From contig NJPS01000067.1 of assembly GCA_002946415.1 (NCBI GenBank), positions 434,001 to 498,000 of the forward strand: a stretch of DNA of 64,000 nt. Direction: 5' to 3'. The stretch comes from Rutstroemia sp. NJR-2017a BVV2. Taxonomy: Eukaryota; Ascomycota; Leotiomycetes; Helotiales; Rutstroemiaceae. Below the pieces are notes generated by a model. That model did not search any database. It was not told the origin of the DNA and saw only the letters and a program-made list of their open reading frames with translations. Within the stretch, counting starts at the first letter, position 1. Each line of letters begins with the position of its first letter. Shown in pieces: positions 1 to 12,513 of the stretch. Position numbers and translations under genes: made by a program.

Positions 1-800
1 AAAGATATCGCGTATGTGATCCGCACTTTCTTCCACGAAAAGCTCGAAATTCCGGCCGAATTCTGTGTTGGCGACATGAAACCTGGACAGCCACAAACAT
101 CTGCCGTATGGGACCGCAGAGCAAAGAGACGTAAGATGGCTATTGACAAGTACCTCTGGAACGCGGAGAAGGGCATGTACTTCGACTACGACACAGCAAA
201 GCAGGAGCAATGCACGTACGAGAGTGCTACCACATTCTGGGCGATGTGGGCTGGTGTTGCTTCCCCTCAGCAAGCTGCGAGCCTTGTTTCAAACGCTCTC
301 CCGAAGTTCGAAGCTGCAGGAGGTCTGCTCTCCGGAACCGAGGAATCTCGTGGTGCGGTTGGAATCGACCGACCCAATCGACAGTGGGATTATCCTTACG
401 GATGGGCTCCTCAGCAAATGCTAGCCTGGACCGGTTTACAAAGATACGGCTACCAGGACGAAGCTGAGCGACTATCTTATAAGTGGTTGTTCATGATCAC
501 TACGGCGTTTGTGGACTACAACGGTGTGGTAGTCGAGAAATATGATGTCACAAGAACTGTTGATCCTCATAAGGTTGATGCAGAGTATGGCAATCAAGGG
601 TTGGATTTCAAGGGTGTCGCAAAGGAAGGGTAAGTTAACAATGCCATTTGTTTACTTGAGTTCAAACTAACAAATTCAGGTTCGGATGGGTCAATGCCAG
701 TTACGTTTACGGACTTCAAATAACCAACGCCCACATGCGACGAGCATTGGGGACGTTGACACCTTACGATCAATACAAAAAAGCAACAGAAGGTCTCTGA
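1..800 (+). CDS. NTH1: Neutral trehalase, C-terminal part (5' end outside window)
   Basis: Hydrolyses cytosolic trehalose to two glucoses (GH37 family). Only the C-terminal part is present: exon 1..629 (open at the left edge) and exon 680..800, with a 50-nt intron (GTAAGT...TTCAG). The classic trehalase signature [10 protein letters not shown] lies at about nt 382-411, followed by a Lys/Glu-rich C-terminal region with [17 protein letters not shown] and, after the intron, [13 protein letters not shown], which is the usual end of fungal neutral trehalases. The protein stops a short distance after this motif, at the expected place. The Ca-binding and phosphorylated N-terminal regulatory part would lie upstream of the window and cannot be checked. 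Acid trehalase is unlikely because that family (GH65) has different motifs. Confidence 0.95.
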
Positions 801-2391
801 CGAGATGACTCTGAGCACCCTCGATCAAGTTACGGACTGTGATTCAATTCGACATATAGTACCATGGATTGGAGGTTTTATGCTTTAACGACGCTTGCAA
901 TTTTGCTCTATACCCGAATGATTAATATGATGATGAGTATCGGGAGATGCTCTTTGATTTGTAACCTGCATCTTATGATGGACTTTCTTTGCGATGCATC
1001 TTCCAGATAGACATTACTTCGGGTGTAGAATAAGGGAAAATGTTGAGTGGGAGGGAAGTGGAAATCGAAGTCGGAGTAGGAGTTTGACGCCTATTGTTTG
1101 ATTGATGGGTTGGAACGGGGTGTGTTTGATATTGGTAGCGGAATTCAACATCTTTAAAGGTTGAAAGATAGCAGTTCTCTGTTTAGCTGTATATCACCAA
1201 AAAAATTATATAACTGTTCATTAATTCTGATGTCTAGGAAATAAGTGGGTGATGTGAATGAATATGTATGCGCATAAACTCATAGCCTGCCGCGACTTAA
1301 ATTAGCAACATGTACAGTACGTACGATGCCTGACTCTCTATCTCATGCATGATTCATTCATACATGCCGAGCCGTACAAGCTCCTGATAACTCAATAGCA
1401 AGACAAACTCCGTAGATAGCATGAAGTTTGCGTTGCGGTCGATCACAAAGATGCGTATATCGGCTGCGGAAACCGGAGGATCTTGTGACTGGAAGTCAAA
1501 ATACCGAGGCAATGTTCTTCCTATCCGGTTCGCGCGCGCAAATATTCTGCCCCTCGTTTTTTGTCTGAGATCCGACGTAATGGGAGGTGGGATTCACGTT
1601 CACATGCTAGACTAGTAAGTGGCTAGGTGAGATGGTGTTTTGGATGGGAATGGGGTTGAGCACATGTTAATGTTTACTTGGTAAGGTTGGCGTTTGAGTT
1701 GTGTTGTGTTGCGTTGTGTTTCTCTAGGAGCTGGGCATTGGCATTAGCATTGGGAACTGAACCGAGAGAACGCAATGAAAGAAAGGAGCACCGAAGCTGC
1801 ACGATTCCAAGGAAAAAGAGAGCAGACGACCCTTTTTGTCGCCCTTTGCACTCAATCTTGGAGTTTCGCATCCGGAGCACCTCACAGCTGGAAAACACGA
1901 CGCTAAACTTTCTTTCCCCAGTTTTCGTCAACATGACCAATCACGGCACTCAGCTGGTCTCGCTCCCTTTGAGCCGAACTGGGGAAAGCTCCTTCTTTCC
2001 TTTCAATGATCCGAGGGTAGGTCATCTTCAAATGCTTGTGGCCTGGGCGGGCAAGCAGCTGTTTGACCTTCCCTCGTGCGTGTGGGATTTTCGTGTCTTG
2101 TCCCGCTAGCCCGGATGTTACGTGCGGGAAAGTTCTTATATTGTGAGGTTTCCCTCTCGTGAGTGAGTGAGTGCATTTATTCTCTTGATTTTTGAGGGTT
2201 TCCGCTTTGGGTTTTATATTACATTCCTGTGAGAAGCCGAGGCGAAGAAGAAGGTTTTATACATATTTGTGGATTGGAACGGAAAGGGCAGACTTGCCAG
2301 CTTTAACATCATATCATAATCATCGTCGTCATTGTCGTCGTCGTCGTCGTTGATTTTTCGGTTTTATTATAACTTCATACATCCAGACAAG
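801..2391. other. Intergenic, trehalase 3' / isocitrate lyase promoter
   Basis: No convincing gene. Open frames at 1421-1615 (+), 1674-1940 (-) and 1678-2109 (+) have no recognisable motifs, and the last two overlap on opposite strands. The right part is the presumed promoter and 5' UTR of the isocitrate lyase gene and ends in a TCG-rich microsatellite. Confidence 0.6.
2322..2350. repeat. TCG microsatellite in ICL 5' leader
   Basis: An imperfect run of TCG/CGT units about 40 nt upstream of the isocitrate lyase ATG. It is probably in the 5' UTR. Confidence 0.7.
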
Positions 2392-4407
2392 ATGGCAACA
2401 AACAAAATGGCCAATGTGGCAGTGGATCCTGAAGAGGAAGAGAGACTCTACATTCAAGAAGTCGAGGCAGTTAAGAAGTGGTGGGCGGACGAGAGATGGA
2501 GATATACCAAGAGACCTTTCACTGCTGAGCAGATTGTTGCTAAGAGGGGGAATCTGAAGATCGAGTATCCGAGTAATGCTCAATCGAAGAAGCTTTGGAA
2601 GATCTTGGAGGGGAGGTTCAAGGTATGTTTTCTTCTTTCATTCATGTTTTGGTTTGGTAGTATGAGATGAGATGAAATGGCATGCTAATTGGCGTCCGTG
2701 GTTATAGAATAAGGAGGCTTCGTATACATATGGATGCTTGGAGCCGACGATGGTTACTCAGATGGCGAAGTTCTTGGATACAGTTTATGTTTCTGGCTGG
2801 CAGTCATCGTCTACTGCATCTGCATCTGATGAACCTGGTCCGGATTTGGCTGATTACCCATACGTGAGTTTTCATTTCTTTATCCTGAGTTCTCAATAAA
2901 CTAAAACATCCACAGACAACTGTCCCAAACAAAGTATCTCACCTCTTCATGGCCCAACTATTCCACGACCGCAAACAACGAGAAGAACGCGTCATGACAG
3001 CATCGAAAGCAGACCGTGCAAAGCTAGCCAACATCGACTATCTACGCCCTATCATCGCTGATGCCGATACAGGTCATGGTGGTTTGACTGCTGTGATGAA
3101 GTTGACAAAGCTCTTCATCGAGAAAGGAGCTGCTGGTATCCATATTGAGGATCAAGCTCCTGGTACCAAGAAGTGTGGACATATGGCTGGAAAGGTTTTG
3201 GTGCCGATTAGTGAACATATCAATCGACTTGTTGCTATCCGTGCACAGGCTGATATTATGGGTGAGTTTTATATTTCCGTTCACCATGCACCCTCCAACC
3301 CACCATAACTAACACCCCCAGGCTCCGACCTCCTCGCCATCGCCCGCACCGACGCCGAAGCCGCCACCCTAATAAGCACCACCATCGACCCCCGCGACCA
3401 CGCCTTCATCCTCGGCAGCACCAACGCCTCCCTCCCCGCGCTCAACGACCTCCTAATCGCCGGCATCGAAGCCGGCAAAACCGGTCCCGAACTCCAAGCC
3501 ATCGAAGATTCCTGGACCAGCAGCGCCAACCTGCAACTCTTCTCCGACGCTGTCATCTCCAGCATAAACGCGGGTCCCTTCTCCAACAAACAGAGTCTCA
3601 TCTCCGAGTTCCTCACCAAATCCAAGGGCAAAAGTAACAGCGAAGCGAGAGCTATCGCACGAGGTATCACCGGCGTGGATATTCACTGGGATTGGGACGC
3701 GCCGAGAACGAGAGAGGGTTATTATAGGATACAGGGTGGTACCGATTGTGCGGTTAATAGAGCGGTGGCGTATGCGCCGTATGCGGATGCGATCTGGATG
3801 GAGAGTAAGTTGCCGGATTATAAACAGGCGGAGGAGTTTGCGAAGGGGGTGCATGCTGTGTATCCGGAGATGAAGTGAGTTTTTCTTTTATTTTGCTTTC
3901 ATGCTTTTACATATACTATCCCCTTCCCCACATATCTCATTCCCATTCCCCTTTCCCAACCGCTCACCCCACCTCTCTCCTCCACCCTCCAAGACCTCAC
4001 CCCCCACAACCTCCCCCCCTCACAAACCCCCACTAACCCCCCTTCCCAGACTCGCCTACAACCTCTCCCCCTCCTTCAACTGGCGCACCGCCATGTCGGC
4101 CTCAGACCAACAAACCTACATCCAACGACTCAGCAGCCTCGGGTACTGCTGGCAATTCATCACGCTCGCAGGCCTGCACACCACGGCGCTGATCTCGCAT
4201 TCCTTCGCGAAAGCGTATTCTGAGAAAGGCATGCGTGCGTATGGGGAGATGGTCCAGGAACCAGAGATGGAGAGTGGTGTCGATGTGGTCAAGCATCAGA
4301 AGTGGTCGGGCGCCGGGTATGTCGATGAGCTGCTGAAGATGGTGCAGGGAGGCGTGAGTAGTACGAGTGCGATGGGGAAGGGGGTTACGGAGGAGCAGTT
4401 TCATTAG
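2392..4407 (+). CDS. ICL1: Isocitrate lyase (glyoxylate cycle)
   Basis: Cleaves isocitrate to glyoxylate and succinate, allowing growth on acetate and fatty acids. Five exons: 2392..2622, 2708..2863, 2916..3261, 3322..3874 and 4050..4407, giving 547 aa, the family's usual length. Frame is continuous across all four junctions. The N-terminal block ([15 protein letters not shown]), the catalytic motif KKCGHM (about nt 3169-3186), the ARTDAEA strand and the C-terminal SPSFNW and EEQF blocks are all present. The ATG at 2392 is chosen because the cytosol/glyoxysome-type N-terminus follows directly; a second in-frame ATG is at 2407. No mitochondrial presequence is visible, which argues against the paralogous 2-methylisocitrate lyase. 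The C-terminus reads EEQFH, so there is no SKL-type peroxisomal signal. The last intron (175 nt) is unusually long and C-rich. Confidence 0.97.
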
Positions 4408-5209
4408 GTGCGGGGAGTGGATGGGAGGGGGAGGGGGGAGATATGGTTAGGTTATAAGGGAGTAAAGAGAAGAGAAGAGAAGGGAGTGTGAAATTGTATC
4501 GTATCGTATCGTACAACTAAGTACAGTAACTTACTGCGAAAGCAAACGTAGTAAAACTTACCAAAGAGATTTTATCCGTTGTTCATCCAGTGTACGAGAC
4601 AAATATAAATTTGTTGTCTTCCCATTCCTGCATTACCTCCTTCCCCTTCCGCTCTTACAAATTTTCAACTTCTCCGCCCGTTTGAACCTTTTACAATACC
4701 AAGTAACTGCTCGACAAAGGAAGTAGGCATAGTTGGAGACATATATACAATGAAGGCAGCTTTGGTACATGAGATATTGATAATGATACTGACGAGTAAC
4801 CGTCCTATCGATTGATTCTATCTTGGAACTATATCTATTGTATATATAGTTATGAGTTAATCCAAATACTAAATACATATTCATTACAAATATATATATG
4901 TATCTTAGAATTCTAGGTATCCTAGATATGTGCCGTATATGTATCCTAGAATCCTAGGTGTCTTAAATTGTACTGTACTGCCTTGTATTATACGTCCTAG
5001 TCCAGTCCAGCACACACAAAATCTCGTGCTTTTTATTTTGGATTCCGAACCCCTCGCCTTGCCGTTCCCTACAGTATCAATATGCTTTAGGAAGGTTTGC
5101 CTGCACATTTTACTTTTACTTTACTTTTTTTCTTGCCTTTCTTGCCTTTCTTAGTTATAGCAGTTTGTTTATCAGGGCTTTTCTTCCACTCCACTCCACC
5201 CCCCCTCAT
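4408..5209. other. Intergenic between convergent genes
   Basis: 3' flanks of the isocitrate lyase gene (plus) and of the F-box-like gene (minus). AT-rich with GTATC repeats near 4497-4513 and an imperfect 28-bp direct repeat (listed separately). No gene seen. Confidence 0.6.
4897..4965. repeat. Imperfect 28-bp direct repeat, two copies
   Basis: Copy 1 is 4897..4924 and copy 2 is 4938..4965, a 41-nt period. Both start TATGTATC and contain TAGAAT and CTAGGT. They differ at four positions, all C/T or A/G transitions. Each copy is partly self-complementary around AGAATTCT/CCTAGG. Confidence 0.6.
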
Positions 5210-6710
5210 TCACTCAACCACCTCCCCCCGCCCCGGCACAACCCTCCAACACCACCCACACCAACTCCTCGCCCTCCCCTCCTTCTCCCTAACCAACACC
5301 CTCCCCCACTCCCCCCTCTCCTCCTCCCACTCCGGCACGCAAGCCCCCACCCTCACCATCCTCACCCGTTTTTTCTTCACCACGCCCCCTATGCCCTCTA
5401 TCTCATGTCTGGCGTAGCCCGGTCCCCTCATTGCTGTCCCTTGCCCCGATCCCACCCCGGGCGACGCACTCCCCGAAATCGAAGACTCGTAGTCCCGCGC
5501 ATCTTCCGCGTCGCAGTCGGTCTCGTGCTCGACTTCGATGGCTGCTAGACAGGCGGCGCCGCGGCCGCATGGGACTCCGCGGTTGCCTTCACCGATGCCG
5601 ACACCGAGGCCGCCGAGGGAGGGGAGGTAGCGTGTGCGCCATTTCCAGATGGACTCGTATTCTTTGTTTGCGGAGAGGACTGGGTGGGAGGAGAGATTGT
5701 TAGTGGATTGGTTGTGAGGGAGGAGGATGTGATGATGTGATATGGGGACAGGTGGGTAGGGGAGTAGGCAAGTTGAGGTCATTTAAGAACTGCGAATTCT
5801 GGGGAAGTAGATATACTCACGAGAACGTCCGCATGGCTGGCATAGCCAAACGCCAGCCGTGGGACAAGAACAAATAGCACGTTTAATAGTGTCAGGACCA
5901 AGTGTAGGAGTTGGTTCTGGTGTCGTAGATGACGCAAAAGAAGAGGAGGAAGAATGTGATGCAGGCGTATATAAAGACGGATTGATCAAAGCAGCAAGCG
6001 GAGCTTTCGAACAAGTTTTGCAAATTCGGCGATGACGGTGGAGGAGGTCGACGGATGAGGGTGATTTTATCGTACAATTCTGTAGCACAGCAGCCCAAAT
6101 ATTAACATCTCCTCAAGCATATAAAACATTGGAATCATGGACGGGAATAAAAATACATACTCTACAAACCACTCTACTACACCTCCGACACTCTCCCACC
6201 ATGTCCCTCGCACAATCACCCACCTTCCCCGAGCCATGCGCAGCGCTTCCGCTCTCCACAAAATACCAATCTGCAGCACGAGCTCGATATCGAAACGTAT
6301 TTTCTGGATCTAATTCCACATCTTCGTTTTCGCAGTGGAGTGTAGAGACAAGGAGTTGTGAGCGGAATTGCAGGAGGTTGACGCGGATTTGCCGGCAGGT
6401 GTGGGAGAGCGCGTCAAGGGTGTTGAGGTCGATGTGCGATGCGATTGAAGTTATGATGCTAGTGATAGGGTATAGTCAGCTTGGGTGTGCGGAATATGGT
6501 GGGGGTTGATAGTTGGAATAAGACTTACGGATAACAGCCCAAAGCTTCGGTGCATGCGTTTTTATTTGGATTCTCTCGTCCTTCCTCAGCACCGATTCGT
6601 ACGATTCCTGCATTATCGTCCCCGAATCCGCCCCAGACCGGTTTTTGGAACCCTCGATGCAATTGCTCTGGTGGTTCCTGTTCGTCTTCCAAATCTACAA
6701 AGACAACCAT
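5210..6710 (-). CDS. Conserved fungal F-box-like, cysteine-rich (putative zinc-binding) protein
   Basis: Function unknown. Four exons on the minus strand: 6710..6529, 6458..6161, 6079..5821 and 5679..5210, giving 402 aa. All three introns have GT...AG ends and keep the frame. Around residues 58-100 a helical Leu-rich segment (IITSIASHIDLNTLDALSHTC) resembles an F-box. From about residue 140 come paired cysteines (GECRRC, VCRNC, RICKTC, AICSCP, LCQPCG) spaced like a multi-zinc module, and these pairs cross exon borders, which supports the splicing. A Gly-rich block (GGLGVGIGEGN) and CGRGAACLA follow, and the C-terminus carries SWCGWCWRVVPGR. The order matches an uncharacterised ascomycete family as I remember it. 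A substrate-recognition role in an SCF complex is inference only. Confidence 0.82.
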
Positions 6711-7817
6711 TTTGCTGTGCTGATGATGAGGATACTCGCTAGGAATGAATGATGGTGGTTTGTTGGAGAAGTCTTTCTTGGCTATGGATGCCGAGTGAAG
6801 CTGCCCATGCTATCGATTGGCATTAATTGATGTATGTAGGATAGAAGGAACTAGGAGTAAGTCGAGAACGAATGATTAATAGTAAATAATGTCCAAAAGC
6901 AAGGGCAAAGGCGAAGACAAAAGGAAGAAAGAAGTCGAGGTCCGGTCCGAAGTAGTGTGGTGTATTAAGTCGAAGTAGTAAGTAGAAAGGCGGGGAGAAT
7001 GAATCCCTGAAAGGAAGAGGGGTGATGATGGATACAATTTGGTTATGGAATTCCTCGCTGACGTATCCCCTCCCAACTGACTAAGTAACGGTGCCGGTAT
7101 GATGTGACGATTGAGTAAAAGGCCAATCTAGTCCATACCTCTCCTCTTCACCTAGTGTTTACCTAGCTGCGATCCGTACATTTACATTGCCGCAGCGGAC
7201 GTAGGAGACCTGCAGAAGTGGAGGCTTTCGATAACGAGATAAGATTGGTGGACGAGTGGGGTCAAAGGATATGCAATGCAGGGGTAGAAATGGTACTGCG
7301 CGTTCGGACATGAAGTAATAGTTTCGTGTTTTTATGTAAGTCTCAACCAAGAAATGCCTCATCTACAAGTCGTTTCTCCTTTCTATTGTTCAAGGAGATT
7401 TAGAGAATACCGACGGAAAACTGTTGAGTATGTCTTATATATGGCTCGTGCTTAAGGTCGTAGTGCGTGATAATTGGGCTCCAGGGCCGCGTTACAATCA
7501 TCTCCTTCCCTAGTCTTGTATGATAGGATTCGTGGATTAACGATTTCATCTGCACAGGTTAAGTGTTCACAGCTGAGATGATGGCCACCCTTCTCCTCAA
7601 CAATATCAACAGCCAGACCACACTCAGATAGGATGCAAAGGTATATCAGCGAGCAACAAAATCAAGACACAACAGCTTAGCATCAATATCATGAATTCCT
7701 CTTCCTGCCCCGATATACAGCCAGCCTATGCTATACCATCTACTCCAAGTTAACCGACGCCTATGCTCTAAAACAACAGTGGCACTATTCAAAACCAAAC
7801 CAAATGATTCCCGCCTC
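6711..7817. other. Intergenic
   Basis: Promoter side of the F-box-like gene and 3' flank of MRC1. Short open frames (6876-7076, 7159-7362, 7646-7849, all minus) show no domain or codon pattern I can support. Confidence 0.55.
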
Positions 7818-10800
7818 CTACTCAAACTTCCCTTTCCCAAAAAGCCCACCCACCACCTTTCGCCTACCCTCTACCCCCTTAAACTTCTTCTGTTCCCTCC
7901 TCCTCTCATTCTTCTCAATTGCCGCTCTCCTCTCACTCTCCCTCGCAAAATAATTCACTCCACTATTCTTACTCGCCCCCTTTCTGATTCCCTCTCCCTC
8001 CTTCCCCCCCGCCATCCTCTCTGTAGTCGACATCCCGCCCACACTCGAAGTCGACACAATACTACTATTGGTCGTAGCCTTTCTCAACAAAGGTGGGACC
8101 TTGAAGCCTGGCGCTGACGACGGCGCTGCGAAAGCTAGACGCTCATTGTTCGATAGGTTGCTTGAATTTGCGCGTTTCAGTGAGATTCGGTCGATGATGG
8201 ATACATCTGTTCGACGGATGGCGAATGGATCGCGGTTTTCTTTATTCTTTTGTTCGGGACCGCCTTCGATTACGAGATCGTCGTCAGATCCAGAGTCGGA
8301 GTCTAAGGAGGTGACCATAGCGTTAGGCTCTTCTATCAGACTTGACACCGATTGTCGAATTTCTGCTAGATTGGATGGTTTCTTGGATGCGTTGGTTCGT
8401 CGCAGGTGGGGTGGTGGTCGAACATAATCTGCATCGTCGGATCGCTTGCGCTTTGGTGGCCCCATTACTTCCTTGTCCTGGCCTGGTTCTTGCTGGGTGT
8501 CATCGGTTTGTGTTTGAGACTGTGATTCAGAAGTCTCTTCGTCATTTTCCGCAAAGTCATCCAAGAAACCCATCTCGTCATCGCTACCCCTATCTTCAAT
8601 TGCACGAAGGAAAGCTTGCTTCTTTGGGTTCTCAGCGATCTTTCCAATTCGCTCATCGGCCAACAGAGCTTTCCGCATCTTGGCGAACCCGGCTCGCTTG
8701 CGACGTTGTCGTGCTTCTCCACCATCGTCCGAGTCCGAAAGATCATAATCTGCTCCTCGCTTGCGTCGTAGCATCCCTTTGGAAATATCTTTGTAGAGCT
8801 TCTCGATTTGCTTCTCGTCATTTGCTCTTTCGCGATCACTAAGGTTGTTAGTAAGAAAATATGACTGCCATAAAAGGAACCTACGCATAGAATCGAGCAA
8901 GCTCATTTTCATCGATATCCTTCTTTTCGTCGTCGATCATCTCTTTGACGAAAGCATCCTCTTCCCCACCACTCTCATCATCACTAGCCCCGCCGAGTCC
9001 TGCATACTCATCTTCGGACTCCTCAGCCTGTTCATTGACCATGTTCTTCGCATCACTCTTCTTCTTGTCAAAGTCATCCACGACCTTTGCCTTTTTCTTC
9101 TTGGAAGCTTTGCGCATGACATCAAAGGCATTAGATGATATACCGAACTCTTCATCCTCGTCAACATTCTCTTGAACTGGATCTAAGCCCTCTTCGTCGT
9201 CCGAGAAAGTAGCAACCTGGGCACGACGACGAAGTTTGCCTTTCTTTTTCATGACAGGACTTTCCAATATAGCCTCAAATGCTGCCTGGTCCATTTGAGA
9301 ACTAACTCTGACAGTACCAACAGTCGAAGGAGGGTCCACGAATCGACCTTTGATAGGGGTCATCATTTGGAAGCCACCATCCTGTGTGAGTGGAAAGTCA
9401 GACATCTGTGTCGAGGGCTGGTTGTCGAGCAAGCTATCAAATCCATTGATCTGCGACTGATCAAACGAGATCTGAATCCCTTGTGTGTCATTACTGTTCA
9501 TTTGTGATTCCTGAACTTGGGTTTGGCTATCCATGACCATGTCCTGGGATTCTTCCTCCGACATTGTCGGTACGAATGGCAGAAGCTCTGGTGCTGCATT
9601 GCGTTTTCGCAAGAATGAAGGAGAACCATCGTTCATCTCTAATGGCTGAGAAGCCTGAGTTGGTACTTCCAGATCTTGACTGTCATCCATAGTTCCCGCG
9701 AATATCTGAGTTAGACCAAGCCCTGCAGGTCCCGCAACAGTCACACCTGGTATGAAAGTCCTTTTCGCAGAACGAAGAACTGAAGTAGGCATAGCTGGGG
9801 AATCGGTTCGTGGGTCTGTAGGGGACCTTGTACGAGGGGCTTTGGGTGTCTGCTTCACGATGTCCTCTTCATCCTCATCATCAGAGATGACCTTTGCAAC
9901 ACGTGACCTACGAGAGTTCTGGTGTACGGGTAGAAGTTCATCTTCATCATCTCCTAGATCCATAGGCTCTTTGGGGTCTTCCTTAATGGATAAATCTGTT
10001 TCGGAATCCTCTGCGTCCTCGCCTGCCTCGTTGTCGAACATAGGATTCGGAGTCTCGTCCTCATCCGCCTCCTCACCTTCTTCGCTGTCCTCATTTTCCG
10101 AGTCCTCGTGTTCGTCGTCTTCGGAACCCAGCCCAGCAGCTTCTTCCTCCGGAGCTTGGTCCTCCTCCCAGTCCTCGTCATCACTACTGTCACCCAGAGG
10201 ATCCTCCTCGCCATTGATCTTCCGCTCTTTCTTGGCAGCAGCCTTTTCGCGCGCTTTAATCTCTTCTCCTTCTTGACGAGCTTTTGCTAATAGATCGTCA
10301 ACTTCTGCCATTTCTTTTGCTCGCTCCTCGGCAGTTTGTACAATTATGCCTCGATCTCTCAAAGCCTGAAGTCGCTCCTCTCTTTCGCGGGTCGCTTGTT
10401 GCCTAGCTCGTAGCTGTAGGTTTATTTGCAGATCTCTCGCTGTCATTGAAGGCTTTTGATTACGACCAGAGTTCTGCTTCCCGGGTGATGTGAGATGCGC
10501 GAGCATGCGAAGTGCGACCATAGAGTGAGGCTCCTTAGCTTGCTTGGCTGGGATTCGCTCGAAGATCGCATCTAGCTTTGCATTGCGTTTCGACGCCTTA
10601 ACGCTTACAATCTCGATGTCACTGTCGGAATCGTCTAATTCAGATGCAGGACTTATTCCTTTTCCACGTCGGATTTGGATAGGTCGCTGTTTAAGTAGTG
10701 AAGACTTTTCCTCGGAAACTTCTTGAGCAGGTTCTACATCGACAGCCTTTCCTTTGCCTTTATCCATCCTTGACGGCGGCGAGGATGGTAAGTTCTCGAT

Positions 10801-11964
10801 TGCATCCTCAAGTGTTGGTAGCTCTTCAGTCTCCGCAATCACAGTTGCGCCTTTGAATTGAGGTAACTCGCTGGCTCCTTGCTTCTCTGAATCCTCGGCT
10901 TCAGGGGGAGGGGACGAAGGAGGTGTGTCCCGCATTTCAGTATCGGGTGGCTGAGCCGAGCTTGAGCTTGGAGGCCTGACAGGATCGGAAGATACAACAT
11001 CAGAAACTGGTTGTTTGTAGTTGAACTTAGCAAACAAACTTTCCTTCGTTATCTTCTTTTTGGTCTTAGCCTGATGGGCCAGTTGCATGTTTCTGCTCAT
11101 TCGTTGAGTCTCCCTATGCATTTCCTCGATGGCCTTCTTGCTCGCTTTACGGGTAGGCCGTACTTGCTGAGTAAGTCGTCGTCCGCCTTCATCCTCGCTG
11201 TCATCATTATCATCTGCTTCAACCAATGCTGCCTGTCGTCGCCGCTCAGCAACCTTCTCAGCTTTTTCCCGCTTTGCTTGTTCCTCTCTTTCGCGACGCT
11301 CCTGGCGCTTCTTTTCTACCAATTCTTGAAAACGTTTGTTAGACGGTGAGGTCGGATTAAGTGGTAGATCATCGGAGTCCGAAGCATTGCCCGGAGTGGC
11401 AGATCTGGGCGCGTCTGGCGTCACGAATAATCCTGGGGAATAAGAGGCTTTTTGAGGACTTGACTTCGGTGTCTCACGAGGCGGCGTTCGACTCTTTCGT
11501 TTGCGGGATACAAATGGAGTATCACTATCATCGGTGTTTCTATCCTCGTCTGTGGCCGCTGGCACCTCCGTCGTGGTTGTCTTCTGAAGCAATTTCCTGA
11601 CTCTATCCCGTGGATTGTTCGCAGCAGGCTCCCCGTCATCATTCCCAATCGCGGCTTTCATTCGTGAAGCCAAGCGCCCTTTGGGTTTCGTTATTATCTC
11701 CTCATCGTCGTCCGAGCTTTGTGATGCCACATCCTCTCGGTCTTCCTCGTTGTCCTTGGTGGATTGTGATTTCTTGGCTGCAATTTCCTGGTTCGAAGAC
11801 GCAGCTTTCTTTAATCTAGACATGAGGCTTTGCCTTGCGTTTCCCGGAATTATTTCATCGTCAGAGCTGTCTAATGCAGCAAGCATTGCGTTGACCTTTG
11901 ATCTTGGGGTCAATTCCATGGCTACGCCGGCCTCCACTGGGGAGGATTCTCGAGATGAAGCCAT
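7818..11964 (-). CDS. MRC1: Mediator of replication checkpoint (Mrc1/claspin family)
   Basis: Replisome-associated adaptor that carries the stalled-fork signal from Mec1/ATR to the effector kinase and aids fork speed. Two exons, 11964..8885 and 8838..7818, with a 46-nt intron containing TACTAAC; product 1366 aa. Exon junction ELARFYA|DRERANDEK falls inside the conserved MRC1-like domain (about residues 985-1110: EDEYAGLGGASDDES ... LRRKRGADYDLSDSDDG). An SQ/TQ cluster, the expected kinase target region, spans about residues 760-870 (repeated SQD, TQ, SQM). The rest is highly charged, with long Asp/Glu-rich stretches and coiled-coil-like Arg/Glu segments near residues 230-320 and 540-610. Start MASSRESS is used rather than an in-frame Met 26 codons upstream, because the longer extension is hydrophobic and unlike the family. 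Confidence 0.93.
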
Positions 11965-12513
11965 TGTATTAATTGGAAATGTAATTAAAACAGCGACAAA
12001 CTCATAAAAAACTTGAATGGAAAATGGCCACGACCGCAACACAAGCAGGTAATTGTAAAGTTGTTTTGTGCATTAAACAAGGTAGTAAGTAAGAAGTACT
12101 TACACGGAGAGGTGGAGCTCTGCTAAATGGGAAAACGCGTACAGAGGAATACTGCACGCGAAGCGCGTCAAGCAAGGGTAGTCCACTTATTATTCTCACA
12201 CCCCACAATTAGTCCAGAGCATCTTCAAAGTGGATGCGATACGTCTTCGGTGATATCGATGCTCTCATGACCATTTTTTAATTCGTAAGCTTCTGATGTT
12301 GTGAACCGTTCTATGTCTTGATATATGGGGTGTCCTCCGTCTTCATATATTTCTTTTCCGGATGGAAACCTCATTTTGTTCACGTAATTTTCATTTTCGA
12401 CAGAATTTCCACTCAAAACGACCGGCCAGAATTTCAAAACGTCTTCCAGTGAAGGATCGAAACGTCACTTTTAGTCGGGCATTCTCCTACACTACTTTTA
12501 TGGTGTAGTCAGC
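11965..12513. promoter_or_regulatory. Divergent promoter region, MRC1 / molybdate transporter
   Basis: 549 nt between the start codons of two divergently transcribed genes. It must hold both promoters. I identify no specific operator. Confidence 0.5.

Noticed and set aside
1678..2109. 143-codon open frame between trehalase and isocitrate lyase
   Set aside because: No motif, overlaps a comparable frame on the other strand, and lies in the presumed promoter/leader.
2392..4407. Alternative call as mitochondrial 2-methylisocitrate lyase
   Set aside because: There is no mitochondrial presequence, and the N-terminal and C-terminal blocks match the glyoxylate-cycle enzyme.
9752..10276. 174-codon Ser-rich plus-strand frame
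   Set aside because: Complement of the Asp/Glu-rich MRC1 coding sequence; poly-Ser arises from GAx codons read in antisense.
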